Assembly (NCBI GenBank): GCA_016874715.1
Contig: VGTK01000007.1
Coordinates: 1-62,454, forward strand
Source: Deltaproteobacteria bacterium
Lineage (GTDB): Bacteria; Desulfobacterota; Binatia; UBA12015
Direction of reading: 5' to 3'
DNA length: 62,454 nucleotides
The notes under the pieces are model-generated. The model was not told the origin of the DNA and made no database searches. It was given only the letters and a program-made list of their open reading frames with translations. Both the position numbers and the translations under genes were made by a program. Positions 17,457-28,477 of the stretch are shown one piece after another; the first letter of the stretch is position 1, and the number at the start of each line of letters is the position of its first letter.

Positions 17457-18190
17457 GCGCTCGCGAGCGAACCGCTGGCGTGGTCGTGATCGGCAACGAG
17501 ATCCTCTCCGGGAAAGTTGCCGATACGAACTCGCCGTTCCTCGCGACAGAGCTGCGCAAGCTCGGCGTCGCGCTGCGGCGGGTCGAGACGATCCCGGACG
17601 AGCTCGACGACATCGGGCGCACCGTGCGCCGATTCCACGAGCGCTTCGACCACGTGTTTACCTCGGGCGGGGTTGGGCCCACCCACGACGACGTGACGAT
17701 CGAGGGCATCGCGCTGGGCATGGGGCGCAAGGTCATTCGCCATCCGGAGCTCGAAGCCGGCCTCCGCGCCTTCGTGCAGGGCGAGCTCAACGCGGCACAC
17801 CTCAAGATGGCCGAGGTTCCCGAGGGGGCGGAGCTGCTGCCGGACGAGAGTCTCCGCTTCCCGACCATCCGCGTGGAGAACATCTACATCCTGCCCGGGA
17901 TTCCGGAGATCCTGCGCAGGAAGTTCGCCGCGATGCGCTCGCTGTTCGCGAGCGCGCCGTACCACCTGCGGGTGATCTATACGAGCTACAGCGAGAGCAT
18001 GATCGCCGACTCGCTCAACCAGACCGTGAGCGAGTTTCCGGACCTTCTGCTCGGCAGCTACCCCAAGATGGGTGACCCCGAGTACATGGTGAAGCTCACC
18101 ATGGAGTCGAAGGACGACGGGTACGTGCAGCGTGCCTTCGACCGGCTCCTGTTCCTGCTGCCTGCCGGGTCGGTCGTACGCACGGAATGA
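17453..18190 (+). CDS. CinA-type molybdopterin-binding-domain protein
   Basis: A 245-residue protein with the MoaB/MogA-like nucleotide-binding domain of CinA. It shows VVIGNEILSGKVADTN near the N-terminus and TSGGVGPTHDDVT about 60 residues later. The C-terminal CinA deamidase (PncC) domain is absent, so this is the short form, resembling FAD-synthetase-like or COG1058 proteins. Its biochemical role is not certain: NMN/ADP-ribose pyrophosphatase activity is known for full CinA. The GTG start lies in a 4-nt GTGA overlap with the ThDP-enzyme stop, which links it to that enzyme, perhaps for cofactor or metabolite repair. Confidence 0.88.
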   Translation: MSARERTAGVVVIGNEILSGKVADTNSPFLATELRKLGVALRRVETIPDELDDIGRTVRRFHERFDHVFTSGGVGPTHDDVTIEGIALGMGRKVIRHPELEAGLRAFVQGELNAAHLKMAEVPEGAELLPDESLRFPTIRVENIYILPGIPEILRRKFAAMRSLFASAPYHLRVIYTSYSESMIADSLNQTVSEFPDLLLGSYPKMGDPEYMVKLTMESKDDGYVQRAFDRLLFLLPAGSVVRTE

Positions 18191-18254
18191 CCAGCTTCGG
18201 CGCCCCGGCGCGGCCGGTGTCGCGGAAGACGGACCAGGGAGTGGAGGTGCTGTG

Positions 18255-18683
18255 ATGGGTGGAGGGACGAAGGCGGGTTCGTGGAAGCTGCAACGCGTGG
18301 TCGCGGGCGCGCTCGTAATGACGCCCCTTCTCTTCGCACGCCCCACGCTGGCGGCGGAGGAAGGCTTCCTCGAGAAGGCCGGTGTCGGAGCCGGGACGGC
18401 GCTGGCGAACGTCCTGTACATTCCCGCGAAATTGACCTACGCGACGTTGGGCGGGCTGATCGGTGGATTCGCCTGGGTGCTGAGCCTCGGCGATACCGAC
18501 ACGGCGATGGGGGTCTGGGGTCCGACGATGGGCGGCAGCTACATCGTCACGCCGGGCATGCTGCGCGGCAAGGAGCCGCTCGAGTTCTCGGGCGAGACGT
18601 CCGCCGACGATGGTGTCCGCGAAGACGAGGTCGTCGAGGAAGACATCACGATCAAGGAGTACGATACCGGGCCGCCCGAATGA
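18255..18683 (+). CDS. small secreted/envelope protein with Gly-rich hydrophobic region
   Basis: A 142-residue protein with a signal peptide ending near LAAEE, after LLFARPTLA. A Gly-rich hydrophobic stretch follows (NVLYIPAKLTYATLGGLIGGFAWVL, about residues 55-78), then GGSYIVTPGML and an acidic tail. I recognise similar small proteins from deltaproteobacterial genomes but know no function. GTG-ATG tandem starts (18252/18255) follow GGAGTGGAGG. The stop overlaps an alternative start of the next gene, so the pair is an operon with the SRPBCC protein. It probably sits in or at a membrane. Confidence 0.7.
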   Translation: MGGGTKAGSWKLQRVVAGALVMTPLLFARPTLAAEEGFLEKAGVGAGTALANVLYIPAKLTYATLGGLIGGFAWVLSLGDTDTAMGVWGPTMGGSYIVTPGMLRGKEPLEFSGETSADDGVREDEVVEEDITIKEYDTGPPE

Positions 18684-18703
18684 CGGGCTCTGGAGGGGGT
18701 CGC

Positions 18704-19333
18704 ATGCGTAACGTCATCATCATCGTCGCTCTCGTCGCTGCTGCCGCCGGTGCCTGGGTCTTTCTCAAGGTGCGCGGTGTGCGGCAGGCGGCGGTCAAGT
18801 GGGAGGGCCAGGTTCCGGAGATCACGTCAGCCGACATCCGGAAGGACAAGGACCTGGTCAACGTGAAGCTGACCTCTCGCATCGACGCGCCGATCGACGA
18901 CGTGTTCGCCGCGTTCCAGAGCCCGGAGCGCAGCCAGGGGCTCGTGGAGGAGATCAAGGTCGCGAAGGTACTGTCGGGCGACGACAAGAAGAAGACGGTC
19001 GAGTTCCACATCACCACGCTCGGCCAGCTGCAGGTGCTGACGGTCGACCTGACTTACGTGAAGGAAAAGAGCGAGGTCGGCATCAAGACGGTGGAAGGGG
19101 TGATCGACATCGACGGCGTGTACGCGCTGAGCCCCTCGCCGGACGGCAAGAAGACGCTCGTCACGTACACGGCCACGCAGAAGAACAAGCTGCCCCTCCC
19201 GGTCCCGAAGTCCGTCGAGGAGAGCGCCATCAAGGAGCAGTTCGCCAACCTGATGCGCGCGATCAAGAAGGACCTGCAGCTGCAGGGCAAGTCGACCGCG
19301 GACGCACGCCTCGAGCTTCGTCTCGCTGCGTGA
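18704..19333 (+). CDS. SRPBCC-like (START-fold) protein with N-terminal membrane anchor
   Basis: A 209-residue protein with one N-terminal hydrophobic helix (VIIIVALVAAAAGAWVFL) and a body resembling the SRPBCC/polyketide-cyclase fold: IDAPIDDVFAAFQSPERSQ is the typical entry, followed by alternating strands and a C-terminal helix. The start at ATG 18704 is preferred over 18680 because TGGAGGGGG lies 6-8 nt upstream; 18680 overlaps the previous stop. Such proteins bind a hydrophobic ligand, but nothing identifies it here. It is co-transcribed with the small envelope protein and lies just before engB. Confidence 0.75.
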   Translation: MRNVIIIVALVAAAAGAWVFLKVRGVRQAAVKWEGQVPEITSADIRKDKDLVNVKLTSRIDAPIDDVFAAFQSPERSQGLVEEIKVAKVLSGDDKKKTVEFHITTLGQLQVLTVDLTYVKEKSEVGIKTVEGVIDIDGVYALSPSPDGKKTLVTYTATQKNKLPLPVPKSVEESAIKEQFANLMRAIKKDLQLQGKSTADARLELRLAA

Positions 19334-19364
19334 CGTTGCGCTCCGGCCGTTGGGTGACGTGGCG

Positions 19365-19967
19365 ATGCCGGAGCGGAAGAAGGGCGGTGCGCAGGAGGCG
19401 GGCTGGCGGTTCGTCGGGGCGATCTCGTCCCCGACCGGAACCGCACCCGAGCCGGGCCTTCCCGAGTTCGCGTTCGCCGGTCGGTCGAACGTGGGCAAGT
19501 CGACGCTCATCAATCGCCTGACGAAGACCCCGGGGCTCGCGCGCACCAGCTCGACCCCGGGGCGGACGCAACAGATCAACTTCTTTCTCCTGCCGGAGAA
19601 GGTGGTCTTCGCGGACCTTCCGGGCTACGGATTCGCGAAGGTTCCCGAGCGCATCCGGTCCGCGTGGAAGCCGCTGCTGGAGCACTATCTGCGGAGCCGA
19701 GACGCTCTGCGTGCGGTGGTGATCATCGTCGACGCGCGTCGCGGGCTTGGCGGCGAGGACGAGTTGCTGCGCGAGTTCGTCACGGGGTGCGGGCGTCCGG
19801 CGATCGTGGTCGCGAACAAGATCGACAAGCTTCGGCAGGCCGAGCGCGCCCGCCTGCAGCGCGAGCTCGCGAGCCGTGTGCCCGACTTCATCGCATTCTC
19901 GGCGACGAGCGGCGAGGGCGAGCGTGAGCTCTGGAAGCGATTGACCGCGCTCGCGGTGGTTCGCTAG
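19365..19967 (+). CDS. engB: ribosome biogenesis GTPase EngB/YsxC
   Basis: A 200-residue essential GTPase of large-subunit assembly. Motifs: G1 GRSNVGKS (39-46), G2 Thr in TSSTPGRTQQIN, G3 DLPGYG, G4 NKID and G5 SATSG. ATG 19365 is chosen; upstream in-frame non-ATG codons add only a few residues. The murI promoter overlaps its last 27 bases, so the two genes are tightly packed. It sits between an envelope operon and glutamate racemase. Confidence 0.95.
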   Translation: MPERKKGGAQEAGWRFVGAISSPTGTAPEPGLPEFAFAGRSNVGKSTLINRLTKTPGLARTSSTPGRTQQINFFLLPEKVVFADLPGYGFAKVPERIRSAWKPLLEHYLRSRDALRAVVIIVDARRGLGGEDELLREFVTGCGRPAIVVANKIDKLRQAERARLQRELASRVPDFIAFSATSGEGERELWKRLTALAVVR

Positions 19968-19970
19968 CGT
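19941..19970 (+). promoter_or_regulatory. leaderless-type promoter of murI
   Basis: -35 TTGACC, an 18-nt spacer and -10 TAGCGT, then exactly 6 nt to the GTG start at 19977. The element overlaps the end of engB. The predicted transcription start falls on the initiation codon, so the message would have no Shine-Dalgarno leader. Confidence 0.55.
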
Positions 19971-19976
19971 CCGCTC

Positions 19977-20870
19977 GTGCCGAAGCCGAGGAGCGAGGTC
20001 ACCACCCGACGTAGCCGGGCTGCGGAGCGGGCCGAGGCGCCGATCGCTGTTTTCGACTCCGGGATCGGGGGCCTGACGGTCTTCAAGGAGCTGGCGCGGC
20101 GCCTGCCCCGCGAGCACCTGCTCTACCTCGGGGACACGGCCCGCCTGCCGTACGGTACGAAGTCGCCCGAGAACGTGAGGGGCTGCTCGATCGAGATCGG
20201 CGACTTCTTCGCCGAGCGCGGCGTCAAGCTGATGGTCGTCGCCTGCAACACGATGTCCGCGATCGCGCTCGACGCCCTGCGTGCGCGCTACGACGTTCCC
20301 GTGGTCGGCGTGATCACGCCCGGAGCGCGCGCGGCAGTTGCGGCGACGACGCGGGGGCGCATCGGCGTGATCGGGACCGAGGCGACGATCGCCAGCGGTG
20401 CGTACGAGCGCGAGATCCGGGCCCTGTCGCCCAACGCCGAGATCTTCGCGCGCGCCTGCCCGCTCTTCGTGCCGCTCGCCGAGGAGGGCTGGCTCGACAA
20501 CGACGTCGCGCGGCGCGCGGTGGGCATCTACCTGGGGAGTCTCAAGAAGAGTGGCATCGACGCGTTGATCCTCGGCTGCACGCACTACCCGCTGCTGCGG
20601 CCGACGATCGGGGATTTCCTTGGCCTCGGGGTGCGGATCGTGGACTCGGCCGAGGAGACAGCGGGCGAGGTACGGCGCCTGCTGCACGAGCGTGGCCTGT
20701 TGCGGACGCGGGGGCGGGGCACGGCGAGCTTCTTCGTGACCGACGGTGTGCAGCGGTTTCTGCAGGTGGGGGAGCGCTTTTACGGCGCCAGCGTCGCGTC
20801 CGCGGTGCGCGTGGTGCTGCGTGGCGAACGAAGCCCCGAGGGGCCCCGTCGTCTCACGCGGCGGGCCTGA
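19977..20870 (+). CDS. murI: glutamate racemase
   Basis: A 297-residue cofactor-independent racemase that makes D-glutamate for peptidoglycan. The two catalytic cysteines are Cys90 in VACNTMSA and Cys201 in GCTHYP. The substrate-binding AVFDSGIGGLTV (residues 24-35) and YLGDTARLPYG motifs are intact. The N-terminal ~20 residues are basic and probably disordered. The GTG start directly follows a TTGACC-N18-TAGCGT promoter by 6 nt, supporting this start and a leaderless message. Confidence 0.95.
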   Translation: MPKPRSEVTTRRSRAAERAEAPIAVFDSGIGGLTVFKELARRLPREHLLYLGDTARLPYGTKSPENVRGCSIEIGDFFAERGVKLMVVACNTMSAIALDALRARYDVPVVGVITPGARAAVAATTRGRIGVIGTEATIASGAYEREIRALSPNAEIFARACPLFVPLAEEGWLDNDVARRAVGIYLGSLKKSGIDALILGCTHYPLLRPTIGDFLGLGVRIVDSAEETAGEVRRLLHERGLLRTRGRGTASFFVTDGVQRFLQVGERFYGASVASAVRVVLRGERSPEGPRRLTRRA

Positions 20871-20892
20871 ACTCGCTGTCTGCTTTGTGCTG

Positions 20893-20924
20893 GTCGCACC
20901 TTTGCGTTACGGTGCGACGTTTGT
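20893..20924 (+). terminator. possible intrinsic terminator after murI
   Basis: A perfect 8-bp inverted repeat (GTCGCACC / GGTGCGAC) with a 10-nt loop is followed by GTTTGT, a weak T tract. It lies 23 bases after the murI stop and upstream of secA. Confidence 0.4.
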
Positions 20925-20998
20925 CGTCTGAGCCGCGTGCGGCCCCGTCCGAGGCGGCCGGGGCCCCCTGCGCGCACCCGCGGAGAGCGATCTGAGCC

Positions 20999-23674
<2,676 letters not shown>

Positions 23675-23780
23675 CCGCAGCGGGAGCGCGGTGACGCGGG
23701 TGCCGCTCGGCGGCTGGCGTCCGTTGCGGTGCGTCCCGCACGCGTGGCTGCGGCGGGACGCGACCGAACGAAGTCTGCCC

Positions 23781-24068
23781 TTACCTCTTGGCCGTTCCGA
23801 GGACGCCTTCCTTGAACACCTTGGCGACCGTAAAGCCGACCTTGCGCCGCGCCGGGATCTTGATGGCCTCTCCGGTCTGCGGGTTGCGTCCCATGCGGGC
23901 CTTCATCTTGCGCAGGCGCAGGATGCCCAGCCCGGGAATCTTGACGGACTCCCCCTTCTTGATGGTCTTCGCCGCCGTCTCGACCAGCGCGACCAGGACC
24001 TGATCCGCCTGCTTCTTCGTGATGTCTGCCGACGCGGCGAGCTTCTCGAGCAGTTCCGACTTCGTCAT
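23781..24068 (-). CDS. HU/IHF-family DNA-binding protein
   Basis: A 95-residue nucleoid protein. Its N-terminal helices start MTKSELLEKLA. The beta-arm region contains NPQTGEAIKIPARRKVGFTVAKVFKE, the HU signature with the tip proline in IKIPA. The ATG at 24068 is preferred over one at 24083 because GGAGGGGG precedes it at the right distance. A good promoter with a perfect TTGACA lies 58-86 bases upstream. It is monocistronic and convergent with secA. Confidence 0.95.
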   Translation of the reverse strand: MTKSELLEKLAASADITKKQADQVLVALVETAAKTIKKGESVKIPGLGILRLRKMKARMGRNPQTGEAIKIPARRKVGFTVAKVFKEGVLGTAKR

Positions 24069-24125
24069 TGGCACCCCCTCCACGACAAGAATTGAACACC
24101 CAAACGACTCAACGTGAGGCGTGGC

Positions 24126-24154
24126 GTCTTAGGAGAGAGCCCTCTGTGTGTCAA
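24126..24154 (-). promoter_or_regulatory. promoter of the HU gene
   Basis: Minus strand: -35 TTGACA (six of six), a 17-nt spacer, -10 TAAGAC (weak). It gives a leader of roughly 50 nt that ends with a strong Shine-Dalgarno before ATG 24068. Confidence 0.55.
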
Positions 24155-24690
24155 GGAGAATCGGGCTCGGACGTGCAGAAAAGTCACGCCCAGCGCGGGT
24201 TCGCGCGGTGTCGATGCACCGCGCCCCGTCAGGAGCGCGCCTCGCGCACGCCGCGACATCTCGATCTCTTGCTCGAAGAGCACCAGCTGCTCGCCGCAGT
24301 CGAAGTCGGATGAGCGGACTGCTGATTCTTTTCGCGCCGCGTTCGGACGGTGCCTTCGCGAGCAACGATCCCGCGTCGGTGCGTCGCACGTGTCGCGCGG
24401 CAGCGCGGATCGGGGTCGACCGGTTTCCTCATGGCGGCAAGCCCTCGCCGGCGCCCGGTCGGCGCACGAGACGGGCCGAATCGTGGGCTCGCCGACGACG
24501 TTCTGCGTTCACCGGGTGGCCGGAGCGAGCGGTGGCGGAGCGCGGACGCCGATCGGGATCTGGGCCGCGCGTGTTGGCGAGGGCGACGCCCGAATCTTTT
24601 CTTCCACGCGGCGGAAGGCGATCATCGTTTGGGCATAGGGTATGCGGGTGCCCGGAAGCCGCTCGATGAAGCGTTCCGTACGCGAGGGGT
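24155..24690. other. 536-bp stretch without a supportable gene
   Basis: Between the HU promoter and the GH84 gene. Several overlapping open frames exist on both strands, but all are Arg/Ala/Ser-rich, none has a ribosome site plus recognisable fold, and they switch frame without a dominant codon pattern. No tRNA or clear hairpin is visible. It may hold an unrecognised RNA, a decayed gene or regulatory DNA. Confidence 0.5.
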
Positions 24691-24696
24691 GTGCAA

Positions 24697-26115
24697 GTGA
24701 GTAGCGATCGGAAGACGGCGATGGCCGTGCGCGGCGTCATCGAGGGCTTCTACGGCAAGCCCTTCTCGCATCTGGAGAGAATCGACCTGCTGCGCTTCCT
24801 CGGCCGCCAGGGCTACAACTGCTACGTCTACGCGCCCAAGGACGATCCGCGACACCGCGAGACCTGGCGCGAACCCTACCCCGGCGACGAGCTGGTGCGG
24901 TTTCGCGAGCTGGCGCTCGAGGCGGAACGGAGCGGCGTGCGGTTCGTGTACGCGATCGCACCCGGCCTGACCTACGACGCGGCCGAGCCCGCCGACTTCG
25001 AGTTTCTCGGTGCGAAGGTCCGGGCGGTGCTCGCGTGCGGCGCACGCGGGATCGCGCTGCTGTTCGACGACCTCAAGGGCGACTCGACGACGCTCGATCC
25101 TGGGGTCCAGGCGGCGCTCGTGCGGCGAACGCACGACCTGGTGCAGGAGATCGATCCGGCCGTCACGTTCTGGTTCGTCGGCAACTTCTACTGTGGCGAC
25201 GCGGCTGAGCTGCAGGGCGGGGAGGGGTTCTGGCAGGCACTCTACGGTCGATCGGCACTGGAGTACCTCGACGCGTACGCGCAGCACGTGCCCGCGTCGG
25301 TGCCCATGATGTGGACGGGTCCCGCGGTGTTCTCCGCGATGCTCGCCGAACGGGATGTGACTGCGGTTCGCGCGCTGGCGCGGCGTCCGTTGATCCTGTG
25401 GGACAACTTCCCGGTGAACGACGTGCTCCGCGACCAGCTCTTCCTCGGGCCCTACGCGGGGCGAGAGCCCGGAGCCGTGCGCGAGCTGCACGGCGTCGTC
25501 CTGAACCTGATGTCACAGGCGGCCGCGAACAGGATCTCGCTCGCCACGGCCGCCGAGTTCTTCGTTGACCCCGAGCGCTACGATCCCGCTGGCGCGCTGG
25601 CGCGTGGAATCGCCGCGGTGAGCCACTCGCCCGAAGCGGAGCGCGCGCTCGCGACGTTCGTGGCGCAGCACCGCGGACACCCGGTACTCGCGGGAACGGA
25701 CACCGCGCACGAGTTGGCCGGGTGGACCGCCGCGACGTTCGCCGGGCGGGAGCCGGACGGAGCCGCTCTCGAGAGCCTGCGCGCCCACCTGGAGGAGCTC
25801 CGTGACAACGGGGAGAGACTCGCCTCGTCTCTCGCGCACACGCCGCTGCTCGCGGAGATCGCCCCGTGGAGCCGGCGCCTGGGCCAGCTATCGCACGCAG
25901 CTCTCGCGGGGCTCGACGCGCTCGCCGGGCGGGGCTCGGCGGGAGATTACGTTGCGTTGCGAGAGGAGTCGCGGGGCCGTGACCACCTGGTAGCCGCGAC
26001 GCGGCTGCCGCAGGCGCTCCAGCCGTTCGTTTCCGGCGGGGGTGAAACCGTCGATCGCTTCGCCGATCTGTTCGCGGCGATCGACGCCCGGCTGGACGCG
26101 ACTACCGGTCGCTAG
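24697..26115 (+). CDS. glycoside hydrolase family 84 (beta-N-acetylglucosaminidase / O-GlcNAcase-like)
   Basis: A 472-residue GH84 enzyme that removes beta-linked N-acetylglucosamine by substrate-assisted catalysis. The TIM-barrel opening RGVIEGFYGKPF (residues 12-23) and the catalytic pair Asp124-Asp125 in LLFDDLKGD match the family, including human OGA and Clostridium NagJ. WDNFPVND is another family block. No signal peptide is present, so it is predicted cytoplasmic, unlike many secreted bacterial GH84 toxins. GTG 24697 is chosen for its spacing after GAGGGG; GTG 24691 and ATG 24721 are alternatives. The natural substrate (recycled peptidoglycan fragments or a glycosylated protein) is unknown. 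Confidence 0.88.
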   Translation: MSSDRKTAMAVRGVIEGFYGKPFSHLERIDLLRFLGRQGYNCYVYAPKDDPRHRETWREPYPGDELVRFRELALEAERSGVRFVYAIAPGLTYDAAEPADFEFLGAKVRAVLACGARGIALLFDDLKGDSTTLDPGVQAALVRRTHDLVQEIDPAVTFWFVGNFYCGDAAELQGGEGFWQALYGRSALEYLDAYAQHVPASVPMMWTGPAVFSAMLAERDVTAVRALARRPLILWDNFPVNDVLRDQLFLGPYAGREPGAVRELHGVVLNLMSQAAANRISLATAAEFFVDPERYDPAGALARGIAAVSHSPEAERALATFVAQHRGHPVLAGTDTAHELAGWTAATFAGREPDGAALESLRAHLEELRDNGERLASSLAHTPLLAEIAPWSRRLGQLSHAALAGLDALAGRGSAGDYVALREESRGRDHLVAATRLPQALQPFVSGGGETVDRFADLFAAIDARLDATTGR

Positions 26116-26848
26116 CCGGTGCGGCCCCGGGTGCGGCGCCGGCTCCTGGCTGCTCGAGGGCCGCGACGTAGGCGCGGATCCGGGCTGCGTTCGCTCCCAT
26201 GTCCCCCTTGCCGTCGCGGGACTTGGAGCGGACGTCGGCGACGCTGCCCGAGCCGTCCGGCCGGACCCGGATGACGACGTCGTCCTGGAAGCCGAACAAC
26301 GGCGACTCGGCGACGGCTTCGATGGTGCCGCTCGCGGGATCGACCTTTATGGCGGCCCAGGTGGGCATGGCGGCCGCGACGCGCTCTGCCTGCCGCAGGG
26401 CCTGATCGGGCGGGGTCGGCAGGCGGGCCGCGTGCAGGTCGTTGCAGCAGTCGCGCTGGATCGCCTCGAACTCGGCCGGATAGGCCATGTCGCGCCCGGT
26501 GTTCGCCGGCAGGCTGGCCGCGAACACGAAGACGGGAGGATCGTCGGTGTCCGTGCTGAAGTCGTTGATCCGCGGCGCGTTGCCCGAGCGGAGGATGCTG
26601 AAGAGGAACACGAGCGCGGCGAGCACCGCGAACGCGCGTCCGAATGCGAAGCCGCGACCTCGCGCGGCGGCGACGAGCGCGGTGAGGCCGGCGATGACCG
26701 AAACGATCCCGCCGAGCGCGAACGTCGCAAAGGCGGCGAGCGGCGGCACGACGCGCAGAAACCCGAGCACGGGGCCGAGCACCACCGCGGTCCCCGCGAC
26801 CACGCCGATCCCGTCGAGAACGCCCGAGCGCTTGTGTGGGTCGGTCAT
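26102..26848 (-). CDS. DUF1499 family membrane protein
   Basis: A 248-residue protein with about three N-terminal hydrophobic segments (residues ~13-35, 38-60, 66-86) followed by a soluble DUF1499 domain. Family marks are INDFSTDTDDPPVF, DMAYP, the FQDDVVIRVR strand and DVRSKSRDGKGDMGANAARI. DUF1499 proteins have no established biochemical function. GGAGG lies 4 nt before ATG 26848. The 3' end overlaps the convergent GH84 gene by 14 bp, and the 5' end is divergent from a lipoprotein gene. Confidence 0.88.
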   Translation of the reverse strand: MTDPHKRSGVLDGIGVVAGTAVVLGPVLGFLRVVPPLAAFATFALGGIVSVIAGLTALVAAARGRGFAFGRAFAVLAALVFLFSILRSGNAPRINDFSTDTDDPPVFVFAASLPANTGRDMAYPAEFEAIQRDCCNDLHAARLPTPPDQALRQAERVAAAMPTWAAIKVDPASGTIEAVAESPLFGFQDDVVIRVRPDGSGSVADVRSKSRDGKGDMGANAARIRAYVAALEQPGAGAAPGAAPASDR

Positions 26849-26965
26849 CGATCCTCCATGGCACTCGCCCGATCATCGTTCGGGGCGTGCGCGGTGGCCT
26901 TATCCGTGCTTTCCGTGCCGCGCGCAAGGATGGGGCCGGCGGCGCTGGTCACGGTACCTCGTGCG

Positions 26966-26995
26966 TTGACTTCCCTTCCGCAGGTCTGCGATTCT
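26966..26995 (+). promoter_or_regulatory. leaderless-type promoter of the PKD lipoprotein gene
   Basis: -35 TTGACT, an 18-nt spacer and -10 GATTCT (three of six), then 6 nt to ATG 27002. The geometry is the same as at murI, gatC, coaE and 49601. Confidence 0.45.
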
Positions 26996-27001
26996 GTGCG
27001 G

Positions 27002-27607
27002 ATGACGACCTTCTTCCGACCCTTCACGATCTCCCTGTGTGCGGTGTTCGCGCTCGCCGGATGCTCGCGCGAGGAACCCGCGCCGCCGCCAGCGGCGGCA
27101 CCTGCGGCCGCCAAGGCCGCCGCCCCGGCTGCCGCGGCCGGCTCCACGGAGAACGCATCAGCCGAGGTCGCCGGTGGCGACCCGCGGCTGCGCGACAACC
27201 CGAGCGCCGAGGAGCCCGGATCGCTGACCGGCTTCGTCGACTCCGACGAGACCATCGGTGATGCGCCGTTCACGGTGAAGCTGACGGTCGACATCATCCC
27301 GAACACCGGATTGCCGCCGTACACCTTCATCTGGGACTTCGGCGACGCGACGGAGTTCAGCAGCGAGCAGTCGCCGACCCACACCTACAAGATCCCGGGC
27401 AACTTCCGCGCGAGCGTCATCATCAAGGACAGCAAGGGGGAGTACGACCAGGACTACATCGATCTCGCGGTCGGCGACCCGAACGCACCCAGCGGTCTGA
27501 CGGGCGAGCAGCTGATGCAGCAGGTGCCGCTCGAGGAAGTGCTGCGGCAGGCGCGCGAGGCCGCCGTGCCGCAGGACGCCGGGCCGGCGGGCGACGAGGA
27601 CGAGTGA
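27002..27607 (+). CDS. lipoprotein with a PKD domain
   Basis: A 201-residue predicted lipoprotein: a hydrophobic signal followed by the lipobox FALAGC with lipidated Cys21. An Ala/Pro-rich tether (~residues 25-60) follows, then one PKD beta-sandwich domain containing WDFGDATEF and THTYKIPG, and an acidic tail. PKD domains mediate extracellular protein or carbohydrate contacts, so this is probably a surface or periplasmic adhesion or assembly factor. The start is supported by a promoter ending 6 nt upstream. A strong intrinsic terminator follows at 27638. Confidence 0.85.
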   Translation: MTTFFRPFTISLCAVFALAGCSREEPAPPPAAAPAAAKAAAPAAAAGSTENASAEVAGGDPRLRDNPSAEEPGSLTGFVDSDETIGDAPFTVKLTVDIIPNTGLPPYTFIWDFGDATEFSSEQSPTHTYKIPGNFRASVIIKDSKGEYDQDYIDLAVGDPNAPSGLTGEQLMQQVPLEEVLRQAREAAVPQDAGPAGDEDE

Positions 27608-27637
27608 CCCGCGCGCGTCCGTGAGCGGAGACGGAGG

Positions 27638-27676
27638 GAGGGTCCGGGACTGACGTCCTGGACCCTCGTTTTCGTT
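27638..27676 (+). terminator. intrinsic terminator after the PKD lipoprotein
   Basis: A 13-bp stem (27638-27650 with 27655-27667, one G-U wobble), a TGAC loop, then GTTTTCGTT. It sits 31 bases after the stop codon. Confidence 0.85.
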
Positions 27677-27803
27677 GGGGCCCCCGGGGCGGGGGCGTGG
27701 CGAGCGAGAGATGGGTTGGCGGCGGCGCCTTGCCGTGCGGTCTCCTGGGCGCCGGCGCCGGCTGGGGTCGCCCGTCCGAGGCTCGTCGGAGCCACCACAA
27801 GAA

Positions 27804-27829
27804 AGGGCCCCGGGTGGTCCCGGGGCCCT
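27804..27829 (-). terminator. intrinsic terminator after the small secreted protein gene
   Basis: A perfect 11-bp stem (AGGGCCCCGGG and its complement) with a 4-nt loop. Read on the minus strand it is followed by TTCTTG, giving a short T-rich tail. It is 66 bases past the stop at 27895. Confidence 0.65.
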
Positions 27830-27894
27830 CTCGGGTCGAGCGGGGAAGTGGCCGTCGCCACTCCCCAAACGGACTGGAAACGAAACTAGGTCGG

Positions 27895-28356
27895 TTAGAA
27901 GCTCGCCGTGCCGTCGACGAACGCGCCGCTCGGCGACTGGCAGTAGGTCTGCCCGTTGAAGCCCTTCACGAGGGCGGCGATCACGGGGCCGCTGGCGCCC
28001 GGGATGCCACCGCAGGTCGGGAGGCCCGGCGCCTTCGCCGCGATGCCGCCGATCTTGGCCTGGTACTTGGGCAGAACGCCCTTGCCCGGGTCGCTCAGGC
28101 AGGTCGACACGTTGGTCGCCTTGCCCTTCGAGTAGTTGGCCGCGCCCTTCGCGTAGCACTTCTCCACCGAAGCGGCGAGCTTGGCGCCTTCCGCGGCCGC
28201 CTTCTGCGCGTTCTTCAGGATGGCCGGGTTCGGCGGAATGTAGCCACCGCCGAACTCCGACGGCAGCAATCCGGTCACATAGGTGCCGGCCAGCGCAACG
28301 GAAGCCGACAGCGCGAGCGCCATCGCTACGGTCGTGCTCACGAACTTCTTCATCAT
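27895..28356 (-). CDS. small secreted four-cysteine protein
   Basis: A 153-residue exported protein with a clean signal peptide (cleavage after SVALA, residue ~23). The mature part has four cysteines in KCYAK, STCLSD, PTCGG and TYCQS, suggesting two disulfides, and is Lys/Ala/Gly-rich. I do not recognise a characterised family, though similar Cys-Lys-rich secreted proteins occur in deltaproteobacterial/Binatota-like genomes. Start ATG-ATG follows AGGAGGG. It has its own good promoter with a ~120-nt leader and its own terminator, so it is an independent and probably well-expressed gene. Confidence 0.75.
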   Translation of the reverse strand: MMKKFVSTTVAMALALSASVALAGTYVTGLLPSEFGGGYIPPNPAILKNAQKAAAEGAKLAASVEKCYAKGAANYSKGKATNVSTCLSDPGKGVLPKYQAKIGGIAAKAPGLPTCGGIPGASGPVIAALVKGFNGQTYCQSPSGAFVDGTASF

Positions 28357-28477
28357 GTCTCATGCCCTCCTGTATGGAGTTGGGGTTTGGCCGTGGGCTT
28401 CACAGATCCGCGACAACACACTCGACCTCTGAGAATGCGACCCCATAAGGCCCCGGCTGCAGCTGCGAACCGCCCCC

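Noticed and set aside
23731..23761. 9-bp hairpin between secA and HU as a terminator
   Set aside because: No T tract on either strand; retained only as a structure, not a terminator call.
24155..24690. Several open frames on both strands in the gap before the GH84 gene
   Set aside because: Arg/Ser-rich, no ribosome site with a fold, and mutually overlapping; possible decayed gene but not supportable.
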